DNA of 64,000 bases from Schizochytrium sp. CCTCC M209059 (Eukaryota; Sar; Bigyra; Thraustochytrida; Thraustochytriidae): assembly GCA_000818945.1 (NCBI GenBank), contig KN805374.1, positions 307,145-371,144 of the forward strand, in the 5' to 3' direction. This document shows positions 1 to 8,523 of the stretch, piece by piece. The translations under genes and the position numbers were made by a program. The notes under the pieces were generated by a model that was given only the letters and a program-made list of their open reading frames with translations, was not told the DNA's origin and ran no database searches. The number at the start of each line of letters is the position of its first letter. Within the stretch, counting starts at the first letter, position 1.

Positions 1-257
1 AGAGGGGGGGGGGGGGGGGGGGGGGGGGGCGTTGGTCGCCTGGACGTTTGCGCAATAAGGTAGACAGGGCTAGCGGGGCCGAAATTTCGAGGTCTTCGCA
101 AGATCGTGAAGACTGAGTTTTTTCGTCCTGTCCAAACAATTCTACCAAATTCTTCTGGAGCAAATCCCGAACCCAGCTATCCTCCAAGCAAACATACCTA
201 GATCCCCCCAAAACCTTCAAGCAAACCTTGATCCCATCGAGTTGACCAGCATTCATC
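1..257. other. poly-G tract and 5' flank of first gene
   Basis: Positions 4-29 are an uninterrupted run of G. The rest is ordinary flank leading to the ATG at 258. The homopolymer may be a genuine G tract or an assembly artefact. No telomere-type repeat is visible. Confidence 0.6.
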
Positions 258-863
258 ATGATAATCAAGCTTTTTAGCGTTGTGCTGGCTGCTCTGGTTC
301 TCTCGGCCAAGGCGAGCGACAACGTCACCATCGACGTCAACTCCACGGAGATCGCCCTTCCTACAGAGGTGCGTCCTGGAGTTTTCAGTTTTTTCCCAGA
401 AGATGTAGAAGAGGTCGATCCCGACGCCGACCGTCGTCTTCGGGCCATCGGGCCTGTCGGTGATAAAAACCTACTCTTGAGCAACATCAATTTTGTCAAG
501 GCCAGTATTGAGAACAGGTGCGACGTCGTCATCTGGGGAAAGCATCTCAATCATAGTCAATACACCATCGCGGCCTCGATGGGCGTATTCGGACCTGCGG
601 GCCCCTTCATTTACATGAGCAAAGTCATTGGCAAAGACCTCGCTAAATCGGGTCGGGGAGCCCTTGAGGACCTAATTCTCAATGGCCAAAAGTACAGCTT
701 CGATAAGGGCGTTCTTACCGGTGGAATTGCGGTCTATAAGCATTGGATTTTAAAATGCAAACAACTCTGCTGGCGGTATGGTTGGGACTGCCGTAAATGC
801 GGGTATGTGAAGTGGCCTCTTCCCAATACATACCAGCCTTACCTTTGCTACAACTACAAGTAA
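258..863 (+). CDS. small secreted Cys-containing protein, unknown function
   Basis: A 201-residue frame from ATG to TAA. The first ~19 residues are a clear signal peptide (MIIKLF followed by a Val/Leu/Ala core and an AKAS end). There are two early N-glycosylation sequons (NVT and NST). The mature region has an aromatic C-terminus with clustered cysteines (CKQLCW, then WDCRKC) and ends in a Pro/Tyr-rich tail. I do not recognise a family. The base composition is less GC-rich than neighbouring genes. It is likely exported or lumenal. An alternative is that it is an exon of a longer gene, but the frame is complete and begins directly with the signal peptide, so a single-exon gene is the simplest reading. 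Confidence 0.7.
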   Translation: MIIKLFSVVLAALVLSAKASDNVTIDVNSTEIALPTEVRPGVFSFFPEDVEEVDPDADRRLRAIGPVGDKNLLLSNINFVKASIENRCDVVIWGKHLNHSQYTIAASMGVFGPAGPFIYMSKVIGKDLAKSGRGALEDLILNGQKYSFDKGVLTGGIAVYKHWILKCKQLCWRYGWDCRKCGYVKWPLPNTYQPYLCYNYK

Positions 864-1248
864 GATGGACTTCTCGCCGAAAATAGGAACGAGGCAAACA
901 AGATTTCCTTCTCATTCCCATCAGGGAGGGCAGCATTAGGACTTGCGAATGAAGCAACAAAACAAAGATTTTCACCAATTTTTATGCTTCCATATCTCTT
1001 AGAAGAACAAGATTTAATAATGATGCTGAACGCTATTGGCGCGCACGTGGATGCAAATTGAAGCGTGCAAAGCGGGAAAAAGAAAGAACAGGAAAAGTAA
1101 GGCACGGGATGGACATCGTTAACTGGATTTAGGAGATGAAATGTAAGGAGTGTGGTCTGCGGCGGTTACGTGAGCCCGCCTCCACGTCTGCAGGTTTTAC
1201 TTGAAGAATCAAAAGCGTAAATGGGTCGGAAAGCCCTCGGTCCCTTGC
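864..1248. other. intergenic, nothing recognised
   Basis: Spacer between two genes that converge here. Short frames on the minus strand (up to 87 residues) have no recognisable content. This presumably holds both 3' UTRs. Confidence 0.5.
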
Positions 1249-3306
1249 TCACTGCTTCGCGTCAACACTCTGCTCTGGAGGAGCCGAAGCGTCTTTGGCA
1301 GAAATTTCGAGCCATTGCTGGCTATCGCGAGAAGCATCAGAGTGCTTACCATCGTCGGCACCCTCTTCCGCACCCTCCGGAACGAGAATCTCGCACCAAA
1401 GACGCTGACCGAAGCGGCCAGAGTCTCCCTCGAGGCGGAAGAAAGACTTGTAAAGCCCAGCCTGCTCCGGGGCACGAAGAGGGGAGATCTCCACTACAGT
1501 CTCTTCGCCGGGAGCGAGGGGACCAACGCGGGGCGCCTTGGTGTTGTCCGTGGTGAGATCATCACCGCCGATCGTTACAATGCTGGCAGCAGAGGGCCAG
1601 GCATCGGCGGCGTCGTTGCGCACGCGCCACTTTTTGCCGAAAATTGTCAGCGGCACCATCTTGGCACCGTCGGGCACCGACTTGTGCGCGACGAAGCGGG
1701 CCATCTTCTTGGCCTGGCCAGGGTGGTTGCCACGGCCACGGTAACGGTGACGTCCGCCACGACCGCGGCCACGACCTCCGGGAGATCCATGACGATGGTG
1801 GTGGGGATGGTGATGATGACGATGATGGTGAGGACCACCATGAGGAGCCCACGGGCCACCCCATCCCCATCCGCCAAAGGATTCAGGCGGCCCAGCATCG
1901 GCGTCATTCGAGTGCTTCGCGTCACCCTCCGAAGCGTCGGGCTTGGCGCCAAAAGGTCCCGCCGGGGGAGGAGGAGGCGGAGGAGGAGGGCCACCAAAGT
2001 GGTGGTGATGGCCGCGGCCACCCCACGAACCGGGGCCGCCCCAAGGGCCTCCATGACGACCACCTCCGAAGAAGCGGCCCTTGTGACCATGAGGTCCACC
2101 AAAGGGACCTCCAGGACCACCAAAAGGACCTTGAGGGCCACCGAAGGGACCTTGAGGGCCACCAGGGCCCATCCACGGCATGCCTTCACCGGGAAAGTGC
2201 ATGCCCGGGCGTCCAGGGCCACCGTGGTGAGAGCCGTCATGATGAGATCCGCCGAAGCCACAACGATGATGGGCACCAGGACCGCCGCGATGATGGTGGT
2301 GGTGATGGTGATGGCGATGACCAAAACCATGCGGGGGAGGAGGGGGGCCTTCGCCAAAGCGACGCATGTACTTGCGACGCATCTTGACCTCCTTCATAGC
2401 AAATCCGAGACGGCCGAGGCCGACACGGCGAAGCTTCCAGGGCTTGATGCGAAAAGTGCAGAACACGAGAGCAATCTCATCGGGAGACATGCTACCGAGG
2501 AGAATATCCTCATACTTGAGGGCCTCCTCAAGCTTGAGAGGCTTGACGGACTTGGTATCGATGCCGCGCTTCGAAAGCCGACGCGTCTTTCCGTTGACCG
2601 CAAAGAGCAGAAAGCTGACCTTAGTGGCCTCGTCCGGGAAGAGAGAGGCGAACTTGGCAACGCTGTCGTCAACCTTGGGCGCATCATCCTCGGCCGCGAT
2701 GGCCGCGATGAAGTCCTCGGCACGCTGATCGTCCGAGCCGTCGTCCTCGTCATCATCGTCCATCATGTCCTCGTCCGCGTCCTCGTCGTCAGTCATGTTC
2801 TCGTCAAGGTCATCGGCAACGACCTTGGCAGCGACGCTCTTGCTCACGACTTCGGCGTCGTCCTCCGCCTTGACGGCAGAATCGGACGCGGTATTCACCA
2901 CCTTCGGCTCGACGGCTGCGTCAAAGACGGGCACCACGACCGTGTAGTCGGGCAGGTTAGCAATCGTGGCCCGGAGGCCCTCATCACTCTCCACCGTCGT
3001 CAGCGCGCTGAGTCCGGTCCGGATGGCCAGCGCGTCCGGGACCTTGGCCTCGTCTCCCATGGCCCGCATCACCTTTTCCTTGAGCACTTGCACGCTCATG
3101 CGGTCATCGACCTCGCAGAACGACCACACCACCTCATCGTTCACCTCCACCATCCACGTTCTCCCCTTCTGGGCCTTGCCCATCTTCTCCTGCTCGATCT
3201 CCTGCTCCTCGTCAATCTCCTGCTCAACAACCTCCGTCTCCGATGTCTCCTGCTTCTCCGCGCGCTTCACGATCTCGACCAGTTCCTGGGATCCTGGGAG
3301 ATACAT
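1249..3306 (-). CDS. NBR1 FW-domain protein with His/Gly/Pro-rich centre
   Basis: 685 residues from the ATG at 3306. The C-terminal part (about residues 545-655) matches the FW (four-tryptophan) domain of NBR1 and ILRUN: FGKKWRVRN, then AWPSAASIVTIGGD, then a GETVVEIS strand and YKSFFRLEGD. NBR1 FW domains bind autophagy cargo or partners such as MAP1B, and in ILRUN the domain acts in innate signalling. The N-terminus (about 45-110) has a small compact domain that could be PB1- or ubiquitin-like, but I cannot confirm it. The middle is an acidic segment, a basic segment, and then a long low-complexity stretch of His, Gly, Pro and Phe (about 325-530). No ZZ finger or UBA domain is evident, so this is not a full NBR1. 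A long frame on the opposite strand is a by-product of the repeats. Confidence 0.8.
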   Translation of the reverse strand: MYLPGSQELVEIVKRAEKQETSETEVVEQEIDEEQEIEQEKMGKAQKGRTWMVEVNDEVVWSFCEVDDRMSVQVLKEKVMRAMGDEAKVPDALAIRTGLSALTTVESDEGLRATIANLPDYTVVVPVFDAAVEPKVVNTASDSAVKAEDDAEVVSKSVAAKVVADDLDENMTDDEDADEDMMDDDDEDDGSDDQRAEDFIAAIAAEDDAPKVDDSVAKFASLFPDEATKVSFLLFAVNGKTRRLSKRGIDTKSVKPLKLEEALKYEDILLGSMSPDEIALVFCTFRIKPWKLRRVGLGRLGFAMKEVKMRRKYMRRFGEGPPPPPHGFGHRHHHHHHHHRGGPGAHHRCGFGGSHHDGSHHGGPGRPGMHFPGEGMPWMGPGGPQGPFGGPQGPFGGPGGPFGGPHGHKGRFFGGGRHGGPWGGPGSWGGRGHHHHFGGPPPPPPPPPAGPFGAKPDASEGDAKHSNDADAGPPESFGGWGWGGPWAPHGGPHHHRHHHHPHHHRHGSPGGRGRGRGGRHRYRGRGNHPGQAKKMARFVAHKSVPDGAKMVPLTIFGKKWRVRNDAADAWPSAASIVTIGGDDLTTDNTKAPRVGPLAPGEETVVEISPLRAPEQAGLYKSFFRLEGDSGRFGQRLWCEILVPEGAEEGADDGKHSDASRDSQQWLEISAKDASAPPEQSVDAKQ

Positions 3307-4075
3307 TGCGGGTCTGCTGCCGCCGCCGCTGCGGCCGGAATCGTCCCGCCCCCTTTCTGGCCTAGGCGATCACCGAAGCCTTCGCGAAGCCTTCCCTGTT
3401 CCCTCCACGGAACCTTCCTCGCTCCCACCCTCGTCCGCACTCTCCGCCCCTCAGCCGCCCCGGCGCCCGTGGAACCAACGCGGAACCCTCTGCCCCCGCT
3501 TGTTGCATTGGCCGGAACAGAAATAGCACCTACGCGGAACCAAAACGGAACACCGGCTCTCCCGCGTCGGAGGGGGGAAAAAGGGTTGTGCAGGGAGGGA
3601 TTAAGGACCGCGCAACGCAGGGTGTGCGAAAAATTGGAAGAGGGGGTGCGCGCGGGGACGCCTGATTCCGATCGAGGCGGATGCCACAGTGTGCTGCGAG
3701 ACCTTGGCGCGAGAGCTCGCGCAAGCCGCTTTCACATCAGCCAGATTGCACTCCGGGTAGTACGGCCTTGCCCGCCTTGCGGGAAGGAATGAGGCCGAGG
3801 TCGAGGTCGTCATAGAGGGGCTTCGGCGCGAGACGCCTAGCGGAGAAGGTCTTGGGCGGAGTGGAAGGAGACGTCGAGCCCGGACACGTGCGGCAAAACC
3901 TAATCTCGTGACCCACTCGTGCAGCCTGAGGTCCGCCCACGCTTTGGGCCGGCAAGGCAGCCAACTAAGGTAGCTTTGGCAACAAAGTCCAAGACGCGAG
4001 GTGGCTGGTGAATCGGAGTCATTGCCGGGTAGAAGAAATACAAGTAGAGGGGACGGGGAAACAGGACCGGAAAAG
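3307..4075. promoter_or_regulatory. shared divergent upstream region
   Basis: 769 bases separate the starts of the FW-domain gene (leftward) and the acyl-CoA dehydrogenase (rightward), so both promoters should lie here. It is GC-rich, and I see no TATA box or repeat. The open frames inside look random. Confidence 0.4.
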
Positions 4076-6043
4076 ATGCTCTTCGGACGACAGGCTCGAG
4101 GCGTGGCGTCGGCAGCGGGCCTTCTGACATCGCAGTCACCCCAAACGAGCGCGCGAATCGCACGCGCGCAACAACAGAGGCTAGCATCCGCTTCGGCCAT
4201 TAATCCGTACGGAGACGAGAAAAACCTCAAGTTCCAGCTCTTTGACGTCCTCGATGTGGAAGAGAACCTTTTCAACAAGAGTGCTCGCTACGGCGATGCC
4301 TCGCGCGAAATCTTCGAAGATGCTCTCGCGACCTCGCTCAAGATTGCAGAGAATGACTTTGCGCCGCACAATCGTCAGAATGACCTCCAAGAACCCAAGT
4401 TTGTCGCCGGAGGAGAGGTAGAAATCAACGATGGCGTCAAGCCGGCGCTCGAGGCCTTTCGCAACGCGGGTCTCTTTGGCGCCCATGCCGACTACGAAAG
4501 AGGCGGCATGCAGCTCCCTACCGTTGTCACCAACGCTCTCTTGCTGCCGCTCTACGCAGCCAACGTGGGCACGGCCACCTTTCCCTTCTTGACCATCGCC
4601 GCCGGCAACATGCTCAACGCTGTAGGCAGCGAGGAGCAAAAGGAAAAGTATCTTGTTCCCATGATTGAAGGACGGTTTTACGGCACCATGAACCTTAGCG
4701 AACCTCAGGCCGGATCAAGTCTCGGCGACATCACCTGCAAAGCATTTCCTCGCGAAGATGGAACCTGGTCTATCAAGGGCACCAAAATGTGGATCTCGGG
4801 TGGCGAGCACCCGCTCTCCGAAAACATTGTGCATATGGTCCTGGCCAAGGTCAGCGATCCCAAGTACCCCGACCGCACCGAGCCCGGCGTCAAGGGGATT
4901 TCTCTCTTTATCGTACCCAAGTATCGCATCAACGACGATGGTTCACTTGGCGAAAAGAATGGCATCGAGCTCGCTGGCCTCAACAAGAAGATGGGTTGGC
5001 GTGGCATCACCAACACTGTCCTCAATTATGGCGAGGAGAAGGAATCCATCGGCGAGCTCGTTGGCGAGGAGGGTCGCGGCCTCGCGACCATGTTCCTCAT
5101 GATGAACGAAGCTCGCGTGACGATCGGACTTTGTGCTTCGGCGCTTGGCTATGCTGGTTTCGCCGCGTCTCTCTCGTACGCGCTCGAACGGCGTCAGGGT
5201 CGTCCTGTCAAGGGCAAGGATCCTTCGGCAGACCAGGTCCCAATTATCCAGCACTCCGACGTGCGCCGCATGCTTTTGGCCCAAAAGGCATACTCCGAGG
5301 GGTCCATCTCGCTCTGCCTGTATGGATCCCTGCTTGTCGACGAACTGCACGATCCTTCACACCTTTCTTCCCAAGAGGCAGAGGATAAGGCGCTTCTCCT
5401 CGATATCCTCACCCCAATTATCAAGAGCTGGCCCTCGGAATGGGCGCTCGAGGCCAACAAGTGGGCCATTCAGGTCCATGGAGGCTATGGCTACACCCGC
5501 GACTACCCCGTCGAGCAACTCTACCGTGACAATCGCCTCAACATGATCCATGAGGGCACTAATGCAATTCAGTCCATCGACTTGCTCGGCCGCAAGGTTC
5601 ATATGCAAAAGGGCCGCGCCTTTAAGATCTGGGTTCAGACCATGCTCAAGGACCAGGACGCTGCGCTCAAGTTGGGTCAGGATCTTGGGAAGGAAGGTCT
5701 CGCTGAGCGTGCGAATTCTTTAAAGGAGGCGGTTGAGCGTCTTCAAGAGACGACTGAATGTCTTGCTTCCGTGGCGGACCCCGATCTCATGCTCGCCAAC
5801 TCTCACGAATATCTCAATATGGCGGGTCACGTTGCCGTGGCGTGGCGTCTCCTTGTCACCGAGGCGGCTGCGGTGCGCGCGCGTGATGCGGGGCGTGAAG
5901 ACTCTGACTTTTTCGAAAGCAAGTCCGTAGTTGCAAAGTGGTTCTTCAAGCATGAGCTTCCTAAGACAGAACACCAGGCCAAGCTTTTGACTGCTCTCGA
6001 AGACACCAACCTCACTGTCTCGCCTGATATTCTCTGTGCATAA
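4076..6043 (+). CDS. mitochondrial acyl-CoA dehydrogenase, DmdC-like
   Basis: 655 residues from the ATG at 4076. The in-frame opening upstream begins only with GTG, so 4076 is chosen. The first ~35 residues are rich in Arg, Ala and Ser and lack acids, typical of mitochondrial import. The FAD-binding middle domain carries the hallmark MNLSEPQAGSS (about residue 205) and KMWISGG. The C-terminal helical domain has YTRDYPVEQLYRD and IHEGTNAIQ, with the catalytic-base Glu at about residue 493. A further ~110-residue C-terminal extension is typical of the long acyl-CoA dehydrogenases related to 3-methylmercaptopropionyl-CoA dehydrogenase (DmdC). The reaction is alpha,beta-dehydrogenation of an acyl-CoA, passing electrons to ETF. 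The precise substrate (methylmercaptopropionyl-CoA from DMSP, or a fatty acyl-CoA) cannot be told from sequence alone. Confidence 0.92.
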   Translation: MLFGRQARGVASAAGLLTSQSPQTSARIARAQQQRLASASAINPYGDEKNLKFQLFDVLDVEENLFNKSARYGDASREIFEDALATSLKIAENDFAPHNRQNDLQEPKFVAGGEVEINDGVKPALEAFRNAGLFGAHADYERGGMQLPTVVTNALLLPLYAANVGTATFPFLTIAAGNMLNAVGSEEQKEKYLVPMIEGRFYGTMNLSEPQAGSSLGDITCKAFPREDGTWSIKGTKMWISGGEHPLSENIVHMVLAKVSDPKYPDRTEPGVKGISLFIVPKYRINDDGSLGEKNGIELAGLNKKMGWRGITNTVLNYGEEKESIGELVGEEGRGLATMFLMMNEARVTIGLCASALGYAGFAASLSYALERRQGRPVKGKDPSADQVPIIQHSDVRRMLLAQKAYSEGSISLCLYGSLLVDELHDPSHLSSQEAEDKALLLDILTPIIKSWPSEWALEANKWAIQVHGGYGYTRDYPVEQLYRDNRLNMIHEGTNAIQSIDLLGRKVHMQKGRAFKIWVQTMLKDQDAALKLGQDLGKEGLAERANSLKEAVERLQETTECLASVADPDLMLANSHEYLNMAGHVAVAWRLLVTEAAAVRARDAGREDSDFFESKSVVAKWFFKHELPKTEHQAKLLTALEDTNLTVSPDILCA

Positions 6044-6183
6044 GCTAGGCACTCTTCTTATTTCTCCTTTTATTCTCTTCCCTCCTTTTCTTTTTCTTTT
6101 CTCTTGATCCAGCGATTCCGCTTGATCCAGCGATTCCGCTTTCCTTTTGTCCCATTCTCTCTCAACCTTACTTCTTTTCATGT

Positions 6184-6247
<64 letters not shown>

Positions 6248-6704
6248 CCTCTCCTTTCTCAGCCCAGCGCTCTCAATCAATGCTCGCTCGCGCGCGAATG
6301 CACCTTATTGTGACCGTTGACCCAAAAGCAATGCAAACAGGACAATTTATGTATTAATTCGAAGGCTTGTGGACAATTGGTTCCTCATTCCATCATTCAA
6401 TCGATAAAAGTAACCAAGTGAATGAGGTCATAAGTCTATAATAACGGTGCTTCTCCTCGTCTTTTGGTTAGTAGAGGTCCTAGTCTTCAAGGTTTCTGTA
6501 AATAAAAAAAGGGTAGAGGTCCAGGTGAGAGACTTTGCCGCGCACGACCTGACGGACCCGACCCTGGCAGACCTCTCCGCAGCGCGGCAAACCCTTTCAT
6601 CCTCGCGGACACTCCAACATCATACCGCCGTCGGAACGTAGACGCCTAGTTGCCTGTACTCAATCGCTAGAGCGCAGGCGTCTTGTTGCGCGTTAACAAA
6701 CATC
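6044..6704. other. intergenic with GCTT microsatellite
   Basis: Spacer between two rightward genes. It holds a CT-rich 3' UTR-like stretch, a tetranucleotide repeat (listed separately) and the upstream region of IFT46, which ends in an A-rich start context (AACAAACATCATGG). No further gene is seen. Confidence 0.5.
6184..6247. repeat. (GCTT)n microsatellite
   Basis: About 16 near-perfect copies of the TTGC/GCTT unit lie just downstream of the acyl-CoA dehydrogenase stop codon. Confidence 0.95.
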
Positions 6705-8216
6705 ATGGCCGAGTCAAAGCAAGCCCCGCGCTTTGAGGACGACGACGACGCCTCCGATGATAGCAGCAGCACCACAAGCAGCGGTTCCTTTGAGGACCAT
6801 GCAACCGGCAATGGTCGCGACGCCCTTGGCAATACCCGCGGTCGTGGCAAAGATGACGTGGACGACATTAACGACGACGATGAGGAGGACGATGAGGAGG
6901 ACGACTCGGACTTTGACGCTTCCTTCGCTGATAGCATGGATAATCAGCACCGCAAAGCCGGCGGCATGTCTGGAGCCAGTGGCGGTCTCGACGACGACAA
7001 GGGCACGACCTTGAACATGCGCGAAGTCGACAATCAACCATACGATGCTCGCGTTGACCTTGACGAGAGCTTTTCAGACGAAAGTATCGATACGGGAGAC
7101 ACGGGAACACCCAAAATGCGCGACATCACTGGCCTCGCCAAAGCCGGCAAGGGACTCCACAACGACGAAGACGAAGACGACGATGATGAAGAACCGAATC
7201 GGCTTGGCGACTCCCCTCCGAACACACTTTCGTCTCCCGGCCTTGGAAACGGTGGTCTTTCCGACAACGAGGAGATTCCTGGAGCTACGCAAGAATCAAA
7301 ATCGCGAGACCCTCCAAGTAAACGACAAAATGTCGGCGTCAAGCTTGAGGCTGGTGACGCGTCCATGCGTGATGCAGCCCAACGCGCTGCTGAACAGAGT
7401 AAGCATCTCGCTGCGACTAGCAAGGCTGCCCGCGACAAAGACGACGATGACGATGACGATGATGATGACGACGATGATGAAGAAAGCAGCATGACCAACT
7501 CTACGGGAAACAGGCGCGGCCAAGGCAGTGGGTTCGAAGGTTTCGACCCGCGCGAGTACGATCACCTCGATGTCTCCAACGAGGTCAAGGAGCTTTTCCA
7601 GTACATTGTCCGCTACAAGCCGCACGACATCGAACTCGACACCAAGTTGCGATGCTTTATTCCGGACTATATTCCTGCGGTGGGTGATATTGACGCCTTT
7701 GTGAAAATCCCGCGCCCGGACCGCGAGCAGGATGACCTTGGTCTCAAGGTCCTCGACGAACCGTCTGCCACGCAGTCTGATGCGACGGTACTCGACCTTC
7801 AGCTCCGTGCCATGAGCAAAAAATCCGTAAAGAATCCGATGATCGTGAGGTCAATCGAAAACGCAGACAAGGACCCCAAGGCCATCCAAAATTGGATGGA
7901 CTCGATCAAAGACCTCCACCGCTCCAAACCACCTCCCCAGGTCCATTATACCAAGCAAATGCCTGACATTGAGTCGCTCATGCAAGTGTGGCCTGAACAG
8001 GTGGAGCAGCTCATGAAGGAAATCAAGTTGCCTTCTGCCGATATCGACCTCGATCTCAAAGACTATGCTCGAGTCGTTTGTGCAATTCTCGACATTCCAG
8101 TCTTCAACAACATGATCGAGCCTTTGCACGTTCTTTTTACGCTTTACTCTGAGTTTCGCGACAATCATCATTTCCAGAATGGGGAAGGACAGCAACAGCC
8201 GCAGGATGACTTTTAG
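6705..8216 (+). CDS. IFT46: intraflagellar transport protein 46
   Basis: 503 residues from the ATG at 6705. IFT46 is a core subunit of the IFT-B complex, which carries ciliary cargo along the axoneme. In other organisms it is needed for outer dynein arm transport. The conserved C-terminal domain (about residues 278-490) is clear: GFDPREYDHLDVS, LFQYIVRYKP, LRCFIPDYIPAVGDIDAF, SIENADKDPKAIQNWM, and VHYTKQMPDIESLMQVWP. The N-terminal ~270 residues are disordered and very acidic, with Asp/Glu runs such as those near residues 58-75 and 245-262, as in IFT46 elsewhere but longer. It converges with the TPR gene downstream. Its presence shows that the organism builds cilia or flagella at some stage. 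Confidence 0.95.
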   Translation: MAESKQAPRFEDDDDASDDSSSTTSSGSFEDHATGNGRDALGNTRGRGKDDVDDINDDDEEDDEEDDSDFDASFADSMDNQHRKAGGMSGASGGLDDDKGTTLNMREVDNQPYDARVDLDESFSDESIDTGDTGTPKMRDITGLAKAGKGLHNDEDEDDDDEEPNRLGDSPPNTLSSPGLGNGGLSDNEEIPGATQESKSRDPPSKRQNVGVKLEAGDASMRDAAQRAAEQSKHLAATSKAARDKDDDDDDDDDDDDDEESSMTNSTGNRRGQGSGFEGFDPREYDHLDVSNEVKELFQYIVRYKPHDIELDTKLRCFIPDYIPAVGDIDAFVKIPRPDREQDDLGLKVLDEPSATQSDATVLDLQLRAMSKKSVKNPMIVRSIENADKDPKAIQNWMDSIKDLHRSKPPPQVHYTKQMPDIESLMQVWPEQVEQLMKEIKLPSADIDLDLKDYARVVCAILDIPVFNNMIEPLHVLFTLYSEFRDNHHFQNGEGQQQPQDDF

Positions 8217-8523
8217 CTCAAAGTAACTCTCGACTTTATAATTGCAATTTTACTAATTCAAGATGATGGGTCTTCTCAAATGACATTTAGGCCTTACTTG
8301 TTACATCGCTGGGCATAGGCCTACTTGCAATCTTCATGCACCTTTTTCTTTGGTCTGAACGCTTATTCTCAATATGCATTGGACGAGTTTCGTGATAAAC
8401 GCGTTACAGAAATGGCTGTGCTAGTATCTCAGCCGCCGCAAGATTGTTTCTCCTTGTTTAGATCCTTGACGACAGAGACTAGCTCTCCACCATGCTTGGA
8501 TGAATGATCTGGTTTCGACGCGT
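8217..8523. other. convergent 3' spacer
   Basis: 307 bases between the stop codons of IFT46 and the leftward TPR gene. Presumably 3' UTRs. No repeat or RNA gene seen. Confidence 0.5.

Noticed and set aside
1..30. Poly-G run as a telomere or chromosome end
   Set aside because: A pure homopolymer without a telomeric unit; more likely a G tract or assembly artefact.
1201..3792. 863-codon open frame on the plus strand
   Set aside because: It is antisense to the FW-domain gene, is low in complexity (Arg, Val, Thr and Ala runs) and has no domain. The opposite strand carries clear protein motifs.
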